From positions 1 to 41,283 of IMG/VR virus record IMGVR_UViG_3300021178_000024: DNA of 41,283 nucleotides; one strand, 5' to 3'. The notes under the pieces are model-generated. The model was not told the DNA's origin and searched no databases. It saw only the letters and a program-made list of their open reading frames with translations. A program made the position numbers and the translations under genes. This DNA is from a virus. Within the stretch, counting starts at the first letter, position 1. Every line of letters starts with the position of its first letter. Shown piece by piece: positions 28,223 through 37,208 of the stretch.

Positions 28223-29007
28223 AAGTTACTCGGGAAGGTCACCACGCTTCGTTTCGCAAGGGTGTTCGGGGCACACTCGGCAAGCAGGAGTACGACTCCC
28301 ACGGCGGGGTCTCGGGCAAAGGGGTCGAGCGCCAGCACGAGGGGATGGTGCAGAGCGTGGAGTATGGTGGGCGCAACCCGACCTCCACCTCCCACAAAAT
28401 CCCCCAGCAAAGTGGCATGCAAGCCTCCCATCCCCACCACGGCCCCAGCGGCGCCACCATGCACGAGCGGGAGAAGCTGGGGGAGAAGGGCCGCAAGCAG
28501 ATCCACGAGGACCGCCACATGGCGCTGGCCAACACCGAGGACGGTGAACTGACGGCGAACGCCACCCGCGACCCCAACTTCTCCCAGCGCGAGCACCACA
28601 ACGGGAAGGCAGATCTGAAGGGCGCGATGGGCGATTCCGCCAGCTTCCACTACGAGGGCCACGAGGCCGGCTCGGAAGACCTGCGCGACAACCTCGGCTC
28701 TGAGCGCAAGCGCGGGTATGGCCAACCCCAAGCCGGCACCACCACCCTGCCGGGCCGCCCCGCCGGCAAGGAACACGTCCACGGCCTGGGCACCCAAGGC
28801 CCGAGCGGCTTGCCCGCCCACGAACACGGCGCCTCCGAGTACCACGCAGGCGCGCGCGGCACCGCTGGCGGCCACCCCACCACCGACCACCTCGAAGACG
28901 GCACCCGCGGCACTCACGGCCTCGCCTCCCACCAATTCGCCGCAGAGCACCGCGTCCCTCAAGAGGTCAAAGAAGCCCTCGCCCGCACGCTGGTCCGGCG
29001 CCGCTAG
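28219..29007 (+). CDS. His/Gly-rich hydrophilic protein (262 aa)
   Basis: ATG 28219 overlaps the previous stop (ATGA). The protein begins [20 protein letters not shown], a near copy of the end of the preceding gene, and is then very hydrophilic and rich in His, Gly, Glu and Lys (for example [20 protein letters not shown] and [17 protein letters not shown]), probably disordered. Frames on the other strand stay open because of its composition but are shadows. It may be a head-associated or DNA-binding structural protein; no domain is recognised. Confidence 0.6.
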   Translation: MKVTREGHHASFRKGVRGTLGKQEYDSHGGVSGKGVERQHEGMVQSVEYGGRNPTSTSHKIPQQSGMQASHPHHGPSGATMHEREKLGEKGRKQIHEDRHMALANTEDGELTANATRDPNFSQREHHNGKADLKGAMGDSASFHYEGHEAGSEDLRDNLGSERKRGYGQPQAGTTTLPGRPAGKEHVHGLGTQGPSGLPAHEHGASEYHAGARGTAGGHPTTDHLEDGTRGTHGLASHQFAAEHRVPQEVKEALARTLVRRR

Positions 29008-29014
29008 GGGCGCC

Positions 29015-29683
29015 GTGCCGGCCTTCCAACTCCGCATCAATTTCCAAACGGGCTCGACGACGGTCCCGTTTGGGACGGTCATCGACCATTGGGTGCTCTC
29101 CCCCAGCAGCGGACCGGCCACCCTGCCTAGTGGCACCGTCGCCGCCACCCAGCAGTACGTGACCTACACCCGCACAAACACCTTCCCATTCGGCCCGCCG
29201 CCGCCCGGCGCCTACGTGGTGAGTGCGCAGGCGTACGACGCAAGCAACAACCTGATCGGCAGCCCGATCCCAGTAAGTTTTACGGTCCCCGACCCGATCG
29301 GCCTGGCCCCCACCACCATCCCCGTAACCGCGAAGATTGTGGGGGCGGCGGGTGCGAATTCATTCATCCTGCGCTTTGTGACCCAATCTCTGGGCAACGC
29401 GGGTCAAACCCTCGACCACACGGTCGTCACCCTGACCGGCCCGGTGAACACCTCCCAGAATCTACCCGCCGGCCAGCAGACCTTAACCTTCTCGGGCATG
29501 ATCAATGGGGATTACAGTTGTTCACTCCAGTCGGTGGACATCTTGGGCGCAAACATCGGCCCCCCGATGACCGGCCGCCTCTACTACTTTGACGACACCC
29601 AGGTGCCGATCGCGCCCCTCGTGGCCACCACCCCCGCAATCGCCCTGACCATCCCCTACACCAACGCCCAACCCGGACTATGA
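29015..29683 (+). CDS. Ig-like / beta-sandwich structural-type protein (222 aa)
   Basis: A GTG start 7 bp after the previous stop, with GGGG before it; longer in-frame starts only overlap the His-rich gene. Two beta-sandwich repeats seem present, about residues 5-95 (FQLRINFQTGSTTVPFGTVI, GAYVVSAQAYDASNNLIGSP) and 100-200 (TIPVTAKIVGAAGANSFILR, QTLTFSGMINGDYSCSLQSV). Such domains decorate phage heads and tails. The stop overlaps the portal ATG (ATGA). Confidence 0.6.
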   Translation: MPAFQLRINFQTGSTTVPFGTVIDHWVLSPSSGPATLPSGTVAATQQYVTYTRTNTFPFGPPPPGAYVVSAQAYDASNNLIGSPIPVSFTVPDPIGLAPTTIPVTAKIVGAAGANSFILRFVTQSLGNAGQTLDHTVVTLTGPVNTSQNLPAGQQTLTFSGMINGDYSCSLQSVDILGANIGPPMTGRLYYFDDTQVPIAPLVATTPAIALTIPYTNAQPGL

Positions 29684-32016
29684 GCGATCTCAAGCAAGGA
29701 AGTCCGGAGTGGTGGTGTGCTCAAATCCAAGACCGCACCAAGTCCCTGCGCAAGCTCTGGCTCGATCGCGCGGACAAGATCGTCGCAAAGTATGAGATGG
29801 AGGACCGCTCAACCGAGAATGCAGTTTTCAATATCCTCTACTCCAACACCGAGACACTGCTGCCGGCGCTGTACAACAGCACTCCCCGGCCCGACGTCTC
29901 CCGCCGCTACACAATGGCGACGGCGGAGCGTCGGCTTGACTCCGCCGTGGGCCAAGTGGCCGAAAGGCTGCTCGAATACAGCGAAGACTCCTGCACCACC
30001 GACTATGAACCCTTCGATCAAGCCGTCCGCTCGGCTGTGTTGCACGCCCTTGTGCCTGGGATGGGGCAGATTCGGGTGCGAATGCTCCAGGAGGAGGGGC
30101 ACCAGGAGTTGGTCTATGACTCCCTCGCCTACGACCGCTTCCTATGGTCCTACGCGCGCAAGTGGTGTGATGTCCAGTGGGTGGCCTTCGGCTATGACCT
30201 CACCCAGGAAGGCTTCGAGAACCAATTTCCGGAATTCTGTAAGACTGCGGAGTACAAGAAATGGGCCATCGGCGGGTGGAAGGGACTGAAGGACAAATTC
30301 GACCAAGATCCGACCAATCTGCCCCGAAACTGGGAGACCGGCCAGCGCATGCAGCCCGCGCTGATCGTGTGGGAGGTGTGGGACCACGCTGAGCGCTGCA
30401 TTTACTTCATTTGTGACCAGTTCCGCAAGCGCTTCCTCAAGAAGGACGGCTACCCCTTCGAGATGACCTCGAAGTTCCCCTGCCCGAGCCCTCTCCAACT
30501 GGTCAAGCGGAACAACAATCTCACTCCCAAGGCCCCGTACGAGCTGTATGAGGACCAGGATAAGGAGCTGCAAGAGGTCTCGCGCCGTTTCCTGCGGGTG
30601 GTTAAGGCAATCCGCGCGCGCGGGGCCTACGACAGCCGCTTGACCGAGCTGGAGAAGATCTTCAGCCAGGATTCGGACAACGCGCTGGTGCCGATGGAGG
30701 GGGCGAGTTCGCTCGGGGATGGCGCCGACCTCTCCAAAGCGATCTGGATGGTCCCGATTGACACCCTCATCACCACAGCCACCAAGCTCGCCGAAGCCCG
30801 CGAGCAGATCAAGCAGACGATCTACGAGATCACCGGGATCGGGGACATCCTGCGTGGGCAGGGGGAGGCCGACGAGACGGCCGCGGGTGCGGCGATCAAG
30901 AACTCCTGGGGCACCCTGCGCCTAAAGCGCCTCCAAAACGATGTCAGTTACTTCTGCCGGGACCTCTTCCGTATCGGCTTCGAGTTCATGTCCAACCTCT
31001 ACACCCCCGCCACCGTCCAGGACATCACCAAGCTCGAATACCTCTTCGCTGCGGAGAAGAAGCAGTACCAAGTAGCCATGGGCCGCTTCCAGCAGCTCCA
31101 GCAGCAGGCCCAGATGGCCTACCAGCAAGCCGCCCAGCAGGCCCAGGCCCAAGGAGGCCAACCTCCTCCCCCGCCGCCTCAACAGCCTCCCCCTGTCCCA
31201 CCCGACAAGCTGCGGATGATGGACTTCCCCGTCTGGGAGGAAATCCTCCAGGTGATGCGCGATAAATTTGAGCGCACCTACCGGATCGACATCGAGACCA
31301 ACTCCACGATCGACCTAGAGGCCACCGAAGATAAGCAATCAATGTCGGAGTTCATGAACGCTTTCGGTCAGATGGCTGCCGGACTGCAAGCCATGGCCGA
31401 AGGTGGCCTGATTCCCTTCGACGTGACCAAGGAGATCATCGGAGAGTTGCTGCGCCGCTACCGCTTCGGCCGGCGGGTCGAGCAGATGCTTGAAATGGCC
31501 CAGCCGCCTCAAGGCAACCAAGGCGCGCAGCAGGCGGCCCAAGCCGCCCAGGCCGCCCAATTCCAAGCCCAACTCGCCGGTGCCAAGTCCGAGACCCAGG
31601 CCGTGCGCGAGCAGATGGAGCGGGAGCGTGCCCAGTTCGCCAAGGAGAAGGTCGAGTGGGCAGGCACGCTCAAGATGAAGGAGATTGCACTGACCTCCGC
31701 CAAGGGGGAGGCTTCCCTCGACAGCAAGATCGCGGACCACAACTTGGCGGCCAAGGATGCGGGCCACGCAGCGGAGAAGTTAGGACTCACTAACCAGATT
31801 GGAGGCGTCCAGCGCAACCTGGAGATGGAGCGCTTGAATGGGCAGCGGCAAGGGCTCAGCCACCAGCAGGAGTTGTTCGGTCGGGACCAGAAGCTTGGGA
31901 ATCTGGAGACCGAAGGCCTGCTGCGCGACCACGAGCACAAATCCCAGCTCGGGGCCAAGGATCAGGAGTTGGCCAGCCTGCGCGCCGCGGCCACTGTTGC
32001 CGGCAAGCCGGGTTGA
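29680..32016 (+). CDS. Portal protein (778 aa)
   Basis: A large protein of the size of short-tailed phage portals. It opens WWCAQIQDRTKSLRKLWLDR, followed by ENAVFNILYSNTETLLPALY and STPRPDVSRRY, phrases I associate with podovirus portals. Clip and wing-like regions follow (WSYARKWCDVQWVAFGYDLT, ITGIGDILRGQGEADETAAG). A Pro-rich hinge (PPPPPPQQPPPVPPDK) lies near residues 494-510. The last 170 residues are Gln/Ala/Lys-rich coiled coil, suiting a barrel or extended tail. It forms the dodecameric DNA channel at one capsid vertex and docks the terminase. Confidence 0.85.
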   Translation: MSDLKQGSPEWWCAQIQDRTKSLRKLWLDRADKIVAKYEMEDRSTENAVFNILYSNTETLLPALYNSTPRPDVSRRYTMATAERRLDSAVGQVAERLLEYSEDSCTTDYEPFDQAVRSAVLHALVPGMGQIRVRMLQEEGHQELVYDSLAYDRFLWSYARKWCDVQWVAFGYDLTQEGFENQFPEFCKTAEYKKWAIGGWKGLKDKFDQDPTNLPRNWETGQRMQPALIVWEVWDHAERCIYFICDQFRKRFLKKDGYPFEMTSKFPCPSPLQLVKRNNNLTPKAPYELYEDQDKELQEVSRRFLRVVKAIRARGAYDSRLTELEKIFSQDSDNALVPMEGASSLGDGADLSKAIWMVPIDTLITTATKLAEAREQIKQTIYEITGIGDILRGQGEADETAAGAAIKNSWGTLRLKRLQNDVSYFCRDLFRIGFEFMSNLYTPATVQDITKLEYLFAAEKKQYQVAMGRFQQLQQQAQMAYQQAAQQAQAQGGQPPPPPPQQPPPVPPDKLRMMDFPVWEEILQVMRDKFERTYRIDIETNSTIDLEATEDKQSMSEFMNAFGQMAAGLQAMAEGGLIPFDVTKEIIGELLRRYRFGRRVEQMLEMAQPPQGNQGAQQAAQAAQAAQFQAQLAGAKSETQAVREQMERERAQFAKEKVEWAGTLKMKEIALTSAKGEASLDSKIADHNLAAKDAGHAAEKLGLTNQIGGVQRNLEMERLNGQRQGLSHQQELFGRDQKLGNLETEGLLRDHEHKSQLGAKDQELASLRAAATVAGKPG

Positions 32017-32035
32017 GAGTATAGTAAGCACTCAC
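31997..32035 (+). promoter_or_regulatory. Candidate promoter with operator-like motif before the capsid genes
   Basis: TTGCCG (31997-32002) and TATAGT (32020-32025) are 17 bp apart; the -10 box matches at five of six positions. A copy of the 12-bp motif (GTAAGCACTCAC, 32024-32035, one mismatch) overlaps the -10 box and the expected start. The next start codon (32037) has no Shine-Dalgarno sequence, so a message from here would be almost leaderless. Confidence 0.45.
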
Positions 32036-32036
32036 T

Positions 32037-32393
32037 ATGCCAATTTACGTCTACCGCTGCCCCAACTGCGAACACGCGTTCGAGGTCTTCCGCTCGATTG
32101 ACGCGATGCAGCAGCACGAGGACTGCGAGCGTTGTGGGGGCTCGTCCTACAAGGTGCTCACCCCGCCAATGATCTCCATGGACAGCTACACCAGCTATTC
32201 CTGCCCAATCACCGGCAAGCAGATCGAGGGCCGCCGCGCCCACATCGAAAACCTGAAGCAACACGGCTGCCGCGTCTACGAGGCCGGCGAAACCCAAGAG
32301 TTTGTCAAGCGGCGCGCTGCGGAACAAGAGAAGGCCACCGATGCCATGCTCGACCGCATCCTGCCGAAATCCCTAGGAGACACCATTGGATAA
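32037..32393 (+). CDS. Zinc-ribbon (FmdB-like) protein (118 aa)
   Basis: The N terminus PIYVYRCPNCEHAFEVFRSI, followed by CERCGGSSYKVLTPP, is the C-x2-C...C-x2-C ribbon of the FmdB regulatory-protein family. The second half (SYSCPITGKQIEGRRAHIEN, then a charged helix) is not part of that family. It sits between portal and scaffold, where similar zinc ribbons occur in related phages. Role unknown; a nucleic-acid-binding or assembly-factor role is possible. Confidence 0.75.
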   Translation: MPIYVYRCPNCEHAFEVFRSIDAMQQHEDCERCGGSSYKVLTPPMISMDSYTSYSCPITGKQIEGRRAHIENLKQHGCRVYEAGETQEFVKRRAAEQEKATDAMLDRILPKSLGDTIG

Positions 32394-33303
32394 CGATCAG
32401 CCCAGCATTGAAGAGACGATGTCCGAGACTCTTGCCTCGATTGAGAGTGCGGAGAGTGGTGGGGGTGATTCCACGCCCGGTCAAAGAGACGCCCCTGGGG
32501 GCGCCCCCATTGCCGACCAAGGTGCCTCAGGCCAGCAGCCCCCTGCCCAAACCGCCGCCGAGGCATGGCGCGCCATGCCCAAGTCGTGGCGCAAGGAGAT
32601 GAGCGAGTACTGGGGCCGCCAAGACCCCCGCGTCCAGCAGTACATCCACGAACGCGAAGAGCAGGTCCAGCGCGGCATCTCCCAGTACAAATCCACGGCC
32701 GACCAGTGGGGCAACGTAATGAAGCCCTACGAGCGCTACGTCAAGCAATACAACCTGAACCCCCACGAGATCACCTCCAACCTGCTCGCCGCCCACACCA
32801 TCCTGAAGTTCGGCACCCCCGAGCAGAAGGCCCAGGTGGCCGCAATCATGGACCGGGACTACGGCCTGCGCCAGTTCTACGGCCAGAACGGTCAAGTTGC
32901 CGCCCCGGCCCACGAACAAATCCTCTCCCCCCTCCAAAACCGCCTCGCCCAAGTCGAGGCCCAGCTCCAGCAGCGTGCCCTCTCCGATGCTTCGAGCGAG
33001 GTGGAACGATTCATCGCCGACCCCGCCAACGAGTTCGCCAGCGATGCGGCCCCCCGCATGCTCGAACTGCTCGAAAGCGGCAAAGCAGCCTCCCTGCGGG
33101 AAGCCTACGACGTGGCAACTCGGACCGACCCTGCCCTCTTCGAGAAAATCATCGAAAAGAGGGTCCAAGCGGCGGCTCGACCCACGGGGCGCCCGCCCGT
33201 CAACGTTCGTCCCTCCGCCTCGCGAGCACCCTCGCCCCAAGGCGAACGCGGCACGATCGAAGACACCATGCGCGAGCAATTGCGCCAAATCAACTCTCGA
33301 TAG
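32386..33303 (+). CDS. Capsid scaffolding protein (305 aa)
   Basis: A TTG start at 32386 with AGGAG 7 bp before it; it overlaps the previous gene by 8 bp. An acidic disordered head (residues 1-55) is followed by TAAEAWRAMPKSWRKEMSEY and VQQYIHEREEQVQRGISQYK, phrases typical of podovirus scaffolds. The centre is helical and the C terminus short and basic (TIEDTMREQLRQINSR), the part that normally binds coat protein. It lies directly before the major capsid gene, the usual place. Confidence 0.8.
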   Translation: MDNDQPSIEETMSETLASIESAESGGGDSTPGQRDAPGGAPIADQGASGQQPPAQTAAEAWRAMPKSWRKEMSEYWGRQDPRVQQYIHEREEQVQRGISQYKSTADQWGNVMKPYERYVKQYNLNPHEITSNLLAAHTILKFGTPEQKAQVAAIMDRDYGLRQFYGQNGQVAAPAHEQILSPLQNRLAQVEAQLQQRALSDASSEVERFIADPANEFASDAAPRMLELLESGKAASLREAYDVATRTDPALFEKIIEKRVQAAARPTGRPPVNVRPSASRAPSPQGERGTIEDTMREQLRQINSR

Positions 33304-33312
33304 GAGCCAACA

Positions 33313-34281
33313 GTGGCATCCCCCAATGCAGTCTTCACGGAACTGGTCACGACCACGTTCCGCAAGCACTATGATGAGCTGAAGGACAACGTCACCCGGA
33401 ACAACGCCGCCCTGCGCAAATTCCGCAAGATGGGCAAGTTCCGTAAGGAAGACGGCGGTCTGAGCATCGCAATCCCGCTCGAATATGCAGAAAACGCGAC
33501 GTACCAGCGCTACAGCGGGTACGACGTGTTGAATGTGAGCCAGTCGGATGTGATGACGGCAGCCGAATACCAGTGGCGCCAAGTGGCGGTCAACGTAGTG
33601 GCCTCAGGCCGCGAACTTCGCATCAATTCGGGTTCGGAGCGCATCCTGAATCTGGCGAAGAGCCGGCTGAAGAACGCCATGAACACCTTCAACAACAACT
33701 TCTCGTTCGACATCTACTCGGACGGCTCTCTGAGCAACCAAATCAACGGTCTCCAGTCCATCATCCCCGATTCCGGCCTGAACACCATTGGCGGGATCAA
33801 TGGGAATACGTGGACCTTCTGGCGTCCGTGGGTCCAATCGGCCGCAGCCCCCCTCCAAGGTGGTTCAGCGGTGGTGGTCGGCCCGAGCACGATCGAAGGC
33901 CTGATGCTTGGCCTGTACCTGAACCTGATCCGCGGTGCAGATGAGCCCGACCTTGCGATCGCCTCCAACGACTACTTCCAGTACTTCGAACAATCCCAAA
34001 CCTCGATGAAGCGCTACACCGGCGAGGATGCGGACGCGGGATTCGTCTCGCTGAAGTACAAGAATATGGATGTGATCTTTGACGGCAACAGCGGCATCCC
34101 CGCTTCCCACCTCTACATGCTCAATACCGAGTACTTCGAGGTTGTGGAGCACAAGGACGCAGCGATGACGGTCAGTGAGGAAACCCGCCCCTACAACCAG
34201 GATGCCGTTGTGATCCCGGTTCTGTGGATGGGTAACCTCGTCTGCTCGAACCGCTTCCTCCAAGGTGTCGTCAAGAGCTAA
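33313..34281 (+). CDS. Major capsid protein (322 aa)
   Basis: A GTG start with AGGAG. The protein lies directly after the scaffold and reads TTTFRKHYDELKDNVTRNNA, ATYQRYSGYDVLNVSQSDVM, SFDIYSDGSLSNQINGLQSI, a pattern I associate with HK97-fold coat proteins of short-tailed phages. The final third (LYMLNTEYFEVVEHKDAAMT, VIPVLWMGNLVCSNRFLQGV) is the conserved P-domain and A-domain type end, a stretch on receptor-free inner coat. Length is usual for this group. It forms the icosahedral shell. Confidence 0.85.
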   Translation: MASPNAVFTELVTTTFRKHYDELKDNVTRNNAALRKFRKMGKFRKEDGGLSIAIPLEYAENATYQRYSGYDVLNVSQSDVMTAAEYQWRQVAVNVVASGRELRINSGSERILNLAKSRLKNAMNTFNNNFSFDIYSDGSLSNQINGLQSIIPDSGLNTIGGINGNTWTFWRPWVQSAAAPLQGGSAVVVGPSTIEGLMLGLYLNLIRGADEPDLAIASNDYFQYFEQSQTSMKRYTGEDADAGFVSLKYKNMDVIFDGNSGIPASHLYMLNTEYFEVVEHKDAAMTVSEETRPYNQDAVVIPVLWMGNLVCSNRFLQGVVKS

Positions 34282-34307
34282 CTCAACCCAACTCATAGGA
34301 GCCAATC

Positions 34308-35138
34308 ATGGCTGGTCGTAATGCATTCGCGGCGGGTGTAGGTACCTTCCCCGTCGATATCTGGGATGCGTGGTATGGGAAGTACAGTGCAGGACAGGCT
34401 GTACCCCCGACCGCGCTCGGCAACAACCTCACGCTCGGCATGCAGATCACCACGTTTGATGATTACTGGGGTCAGGGAGAGTTCATCCTCTGCCAGTTCC
34501 AGACGGCGTCAACCGCGCTGGTGACTGGCACGCTGGTCAAGTGGGATCAGAACTACATCGTCTCGGCGGTCCCCGCCACCGCGAACCTGGGCTACCCCGT
34601 GGGTTTCCTGTCCAGCAATTTCCCTTCGGACAGCACCCTAGGCGTCCTGACCGCCCCCTGGAACCAGATCCAAACCACCAACCAGCTCTACGGGTGGGTC
34701 CAGATCGCTGGCCTTGCCCCCGCGCTGAACAACGGCACGGCGGCAACCGGTAAGGCATTCATCAGCGCCACGGCTGGTCAGATCACCTCTACGGCTGCGG
34801 CCGGTCAGGAGGTTTTGAGCACCGAAATCGTGATCGCCACCGGTGGCACGTGGTCTCGCTACGGCAACACGACCTTTGTTGGCAACACCATCAATGGCCG
34901 CTCGGAACTGTTCCTGACCGAAAAAAATGCGCTCTTCTTCGGTCTGACGCTGGCCGGCACGGGCATCCCGTCCAACACCACTATCTCCGACATGCAGACC
35001 GGGCGCAATAACTCCGTTCTGATGAGCGCCGCTGCGACGGCCTCGGGTGCGGTGACTGTGACTCCTGCCTACACCGGCGGTGCGAACTACTGCATCGTCC
35101 GGTGTGAGCGCCCGAGCATGCAAGGGCAGATCACCTAG
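34308..35138 (+). CDS. Putative head decoration / structural protein (276 aa)
   Basis: ATG 34308 follows AGGAGCC, the same leader as the coat gene, which suggests strong translation. The protein is beta-rich and Thr/Ala/Gly-rich (LTLGMQITTFDDYWGQGEFI, QTASTALVTGTLVKWDQNYI, NNGTAATGKAFISATAGQIT), with an insertion-like region near NTTFVGNTINGRSE. Position after the coat gene suggests a capsid decoration protein. Confidence 0.65.
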   Translation: MAGRNAFAAGVGTFPVDIWDAWYGKYSAGQAVPPTALGNNLTLGMQITTFDDYWGQGEFILCQFQTASTALVTGTLVKWDQNYIVSAVPATANLGYPVGFLSSNFPSDSTLGVLTAPWNQIQTTNQLYGWVQIAGLAPALNNGTAATGKAFISATAGQITSTAAAGQEVLSTEIVIATGGTWSRYGNTTFVGNTINGRSELFLTEKNALFFGLTLAGTGIPSNTTISDMQTGRNNSVLMSAAATASGAVTVTPAYTGGANYCIVRCERPSMQGQIT

Positions 35139-35147
35139 GAGTCCACG

Positions 35148-35531
35148 ATGCCTCTGAGCAAACGCATGATGGCCGTCGGCTTGTCCGCGGAAGTGGCCAA
35201 AGCCACCAACGGCCAGTTTGTCAACCTGCCCGCAGGGGTGGGGACGACGCAGGCGGGTGCGACCGCGGTTTCGGGTGACGTGAATGTGATTGTCACTTCG
35301 AGCGCGGGCAACACTGCCTTCGTCCTCCCCAACGATGCGATCGCGAGCGACAACGTCGATATCATGGCGCTGACGACCATTTCGGCTTCCGCCCTGATCT
35401 TCCCCCCTCTGGGTGGGACGATCAACGGCGGTGGCACGAATGCGTCAATCACCATGGCAGCGGGAACGAGCGCCACGTTCTGGTGTACGGCCAACCTGAC
35501 GTGGATCACGAACCCGAAGACGCCTAGCTGA
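35148..35531 (+). CDS. Putative small head protein (127 aa)
   Basis: ATG 35148 follows AGGAGTCC. The first 20 residues (PLSKRMMAVGLSAEVAKATN) are helical and the rest is Thr/Ala/Val-rich beta (GDVNVIVTSSAGNTAFVLPN, ASITMAAGTSATFWCTANLT). Last gene before the terminator. Probably a decoration or head-completion protein; no family recognised. Confidence 0.6.
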   Translation: MPLSKRMMAVGLSAEVAKATNGQFVNLPAGVGTTQAGATAVSGDVNVIVTSSAGNTAFVLPNDAIASDNVDIMALTTISASALIFPPLGGTINGGGTNASITMAAGTSATFWCTANLTWITNPKTPS

Positions 35532-35564
35532 CCACCAAATTGCGTGGCCGTCTCCCCACGCATT

Positions 35565-35596
35565 CCCCCGGAGGGGCAACTCTCCGGGGGCTTTTT
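35565..35596 (+). terminator. Rho-independent terminator after the head genes
   Basis: CCCCCGGAG (35565-35573) pairs perfectly with CTCCGGGGG (35582-35590) across an 8-base loop and is followed by CTTTTT (35591-35596). It would end or reduce transcription between the head genes and the head-tail genes. Confidence 0.85.
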
Positions 35597-35615
35597 GGAG
35601 ACTGGAGATGAGACA

Positions 35616-35786
35616 ATGAACATGACCATACAAGATGTGCAGCAAATGGCACTAGCGATCGCCAAGGCCAATGGACATCCCGATCCTGAGCTGTATGCTC
35701 GGCTGGTAGTGGAAGCCTACGTACCCGCGGACCCGGCGATTTTCGCCCCCACGATGTTTGTGATGGGGGCAACCCATGGCGAGTGA
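35616..35786 (+). CDS. Small hypothetical protein (56 aa)
   Basis: ATG 35616 follows GGAGATGAG; an earlier in-frame ATG (35544) lies across the terminator. A mostly helical protein (TIQDVQQMALAIAKANGHPD, PELYARLVVEAYVPAD). It overlaps the next gene by 11 bp. Confidence 0.6.
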   Translation: MNMTIQDVQQMALAIAKANGHPDPELYARLVVEAYVPADPAIFAPTMFVMGATHGE

Positions 35787-36465
35787 TGAGCGCAAGCCCT
35801 ATATTAAATTCGAGACGGTGCCGGTTGAGGATCGGGCCGCGTCCCAAGCCGGCATCATGGCCTACCGGGATGTGGATTTCATCGTGATCATTCCGCACGG
35901 CTCGGAGGGTAAGACCGAGCTGCGCGAGATCTACCCCGACTGGCTGGCCAAGATGAAGCAACAGCTCGGGCCGGTGCGTGCGCCGGGGGCGGATGCGGGC
36001 ACTCCCTTTGTGATGGAGTCGCGCTTCCCCCGGGAGTGGCTTGACACGATCGAGAAGGGGTATGCCGCTTGGAAGAAGGGGGAGGAGTTGCCGGTTGAGG
36101 GCACGCCGCTCAAGCAGTGGGCCGTCCTGCCCCCCGCGATGCTCTCCAACTTGATCGCCAACCATGTCTACACGATCGAGCAATTAGCCAACGCGAGCGA
36201 CGAGGCTATCAACCCGGTGGGGATGGGGGCGCGCCTGTTCCGCAACCGCGCTCAGGACTGGCTCCGTCTAAACAAGGAAAGCGAGCAGAACAAGACCGCG
36301 CTGGAGGTCAACCGGCTGCGGGAGGACAAGGCTCGCATGGAAGGGCAGATCGCCGACATGCAGAACCAGATGGCCGCACTCATGGCCCGCATCCCGGCTG
36401 TCGAGCCCCAGAAGACGCTTGAGACTCACAACTCCACTCTCCACGTCAAGCAGAAAGCCGCCTAA
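35776..36465 (+). CDS. Hypothetical head-tail region protein with coiled coil (229 aa)
   Basis: Residues 1-70 are alpha/beta (YIKFETVPVEDRAASQAGIM, VDFIVIIPHGSEGKTELREI). Residues 115-155 contain QWAVLPPAMLSNLIANHVYT and IEQLANASDEAINPVGMGA, resembling a helix-hairpin-helix. Residues 160-210 are a coiled coil (EVNRLREDKARMEGQIADMQ). Its final base is shared with the next gene's ATG. Similar proteins sit between coat and adaptor genes in related phages; function not known to me. Confidence 0.6.
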   Translation: MASDERKPYIKFETVPVEDRAASQAGIMAYRDVDFIVIIPHGSEGKTELREIYPDWLAKMKQQLGPVRAPGADAGTPFVMESRFPREWLDTIEKGYAAWKKGEELPVEGTPLKQWAVLPPAMLSNLIANHVYTIEQLANASDEAINPVGMGARLFRNRAQDWLRLNKESEQNKTALEVNRLREDKARMEGQIADMQNQMAALMARIPAVEPQKTLETHNSTLHVKQKAA

Positions 36466-37196
36466 TGCTCTCCATCTTGGCCTGCGTCCAGGAAGCGTGC
36501 CGTCGGATCGCTCTGCCGGTACCTTCGGTCCTTGTGTCAAACACTGACCCGCAGGTCAATCAGCTTCAGGCTTTGACTAACGAGTTGATGCAGGAGACTA
36601 TCAAGCGGTACCGGTTCCAGGTTTGTGTACTCAATCCAAGCTGGACGAGTGTGGCCACCCAAGTCCAAGGCACCATTCAAGCACTGTGGGGGATTGAGCC
36701 CGAAAGCATCGTCAACGCCACGATGTGGGACTTCAGCCTGCGCCGTCCGATCTTCGGCCCGATGGACGACACCAACTACCAAATCATCCAAGCGCTGATC
36801 CCCTCAGGCCCGATCTTCCAGTATCGCATCCAGGACAACAACCTGTTGATCCTGCCCCCGCCACCCGCAGGCAACACCCATTCCGTCATCATTCGCTCGA
36901 AGAATTGGCTCGCGCTGAATGGCAATCCTGCGACGCTTGGCTACTATATCCAAAACGATGCCGACACTCCCCTGATCGATGACACGACCCTGATCATGGG
37001 CCTGAAGTATCGGTTCAAGAAGGAGAAGGGGCTACCGTACGCCGAGGATGAGCAGTCCTGGGAGAGCATGATCGAGAACATCGCCCTGCGCGATGGCTCC
37101 AAGAGCATCCTCTTCCTCGACAAGCCCTCGCAGGAATTGGTGCCGGGGATCTTCGTCCCCTCGGGCAACTGGCCTCTGTCCGGCGGGACCCTCTAA
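36465..37196 (+). CDS. Head-to-tail adaptor / tail tubular protein A-like (243 aa)
   Basis: The protein begins with a helical bundle (LACVQEACRRIALPVPSVLV, QLQALTNELMQETIKRYRFQ), followed by a beta part (IFGPMDDTNYQIIQALIPSG, VIIRSKNWLAL) and ends with helices (LIMGLKYRFKKEKGLPYAED, SWESMIENIALRDGSK). This is the layout of T7 gp11/P22 gp4-like adaptors that bind beneath the portal ring. The size and position before the nozzle gene agree. Confidence 0.8.
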   Translation: MLSILACVQEACRRIALPVPSVLVSNTDPQVNQLQALTNELMQETIKRYRFQVCVLNPSWTSVATQVQGTIQALWGIEPESIVNATMWDFSLRRPIFGPMDDTNYQIIQALIPSGPIFQYRIQDNNLLILPPPPAGNTHSVIIRSKNWLALNGNPATLGYYIQNDADTPLIDDTTLIMGLKYRFKKEKGLPYAEDEQSWESMIENIALRDGSKSILFLDKPSQELVPGIFVPSGNWPLSGGTL

Positions 37197-37208
37197 CGGG
37201 GCGCAGCC

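Noticed and set aside
27997-29148. 383-residue minus-strand open frame opposite the His-rich gene
   Set aside because: Composition is Ala/Gly/Val-biased without domains. The plus strand holds three overlapped genes with ribosome sites in the same place.
32527-33582. 351-residue minus-strand open frame opposite scaffold and coat genes
   Set aside because: It crosses the boundary of two confident genes and has no ribosome site or recognisable motif.
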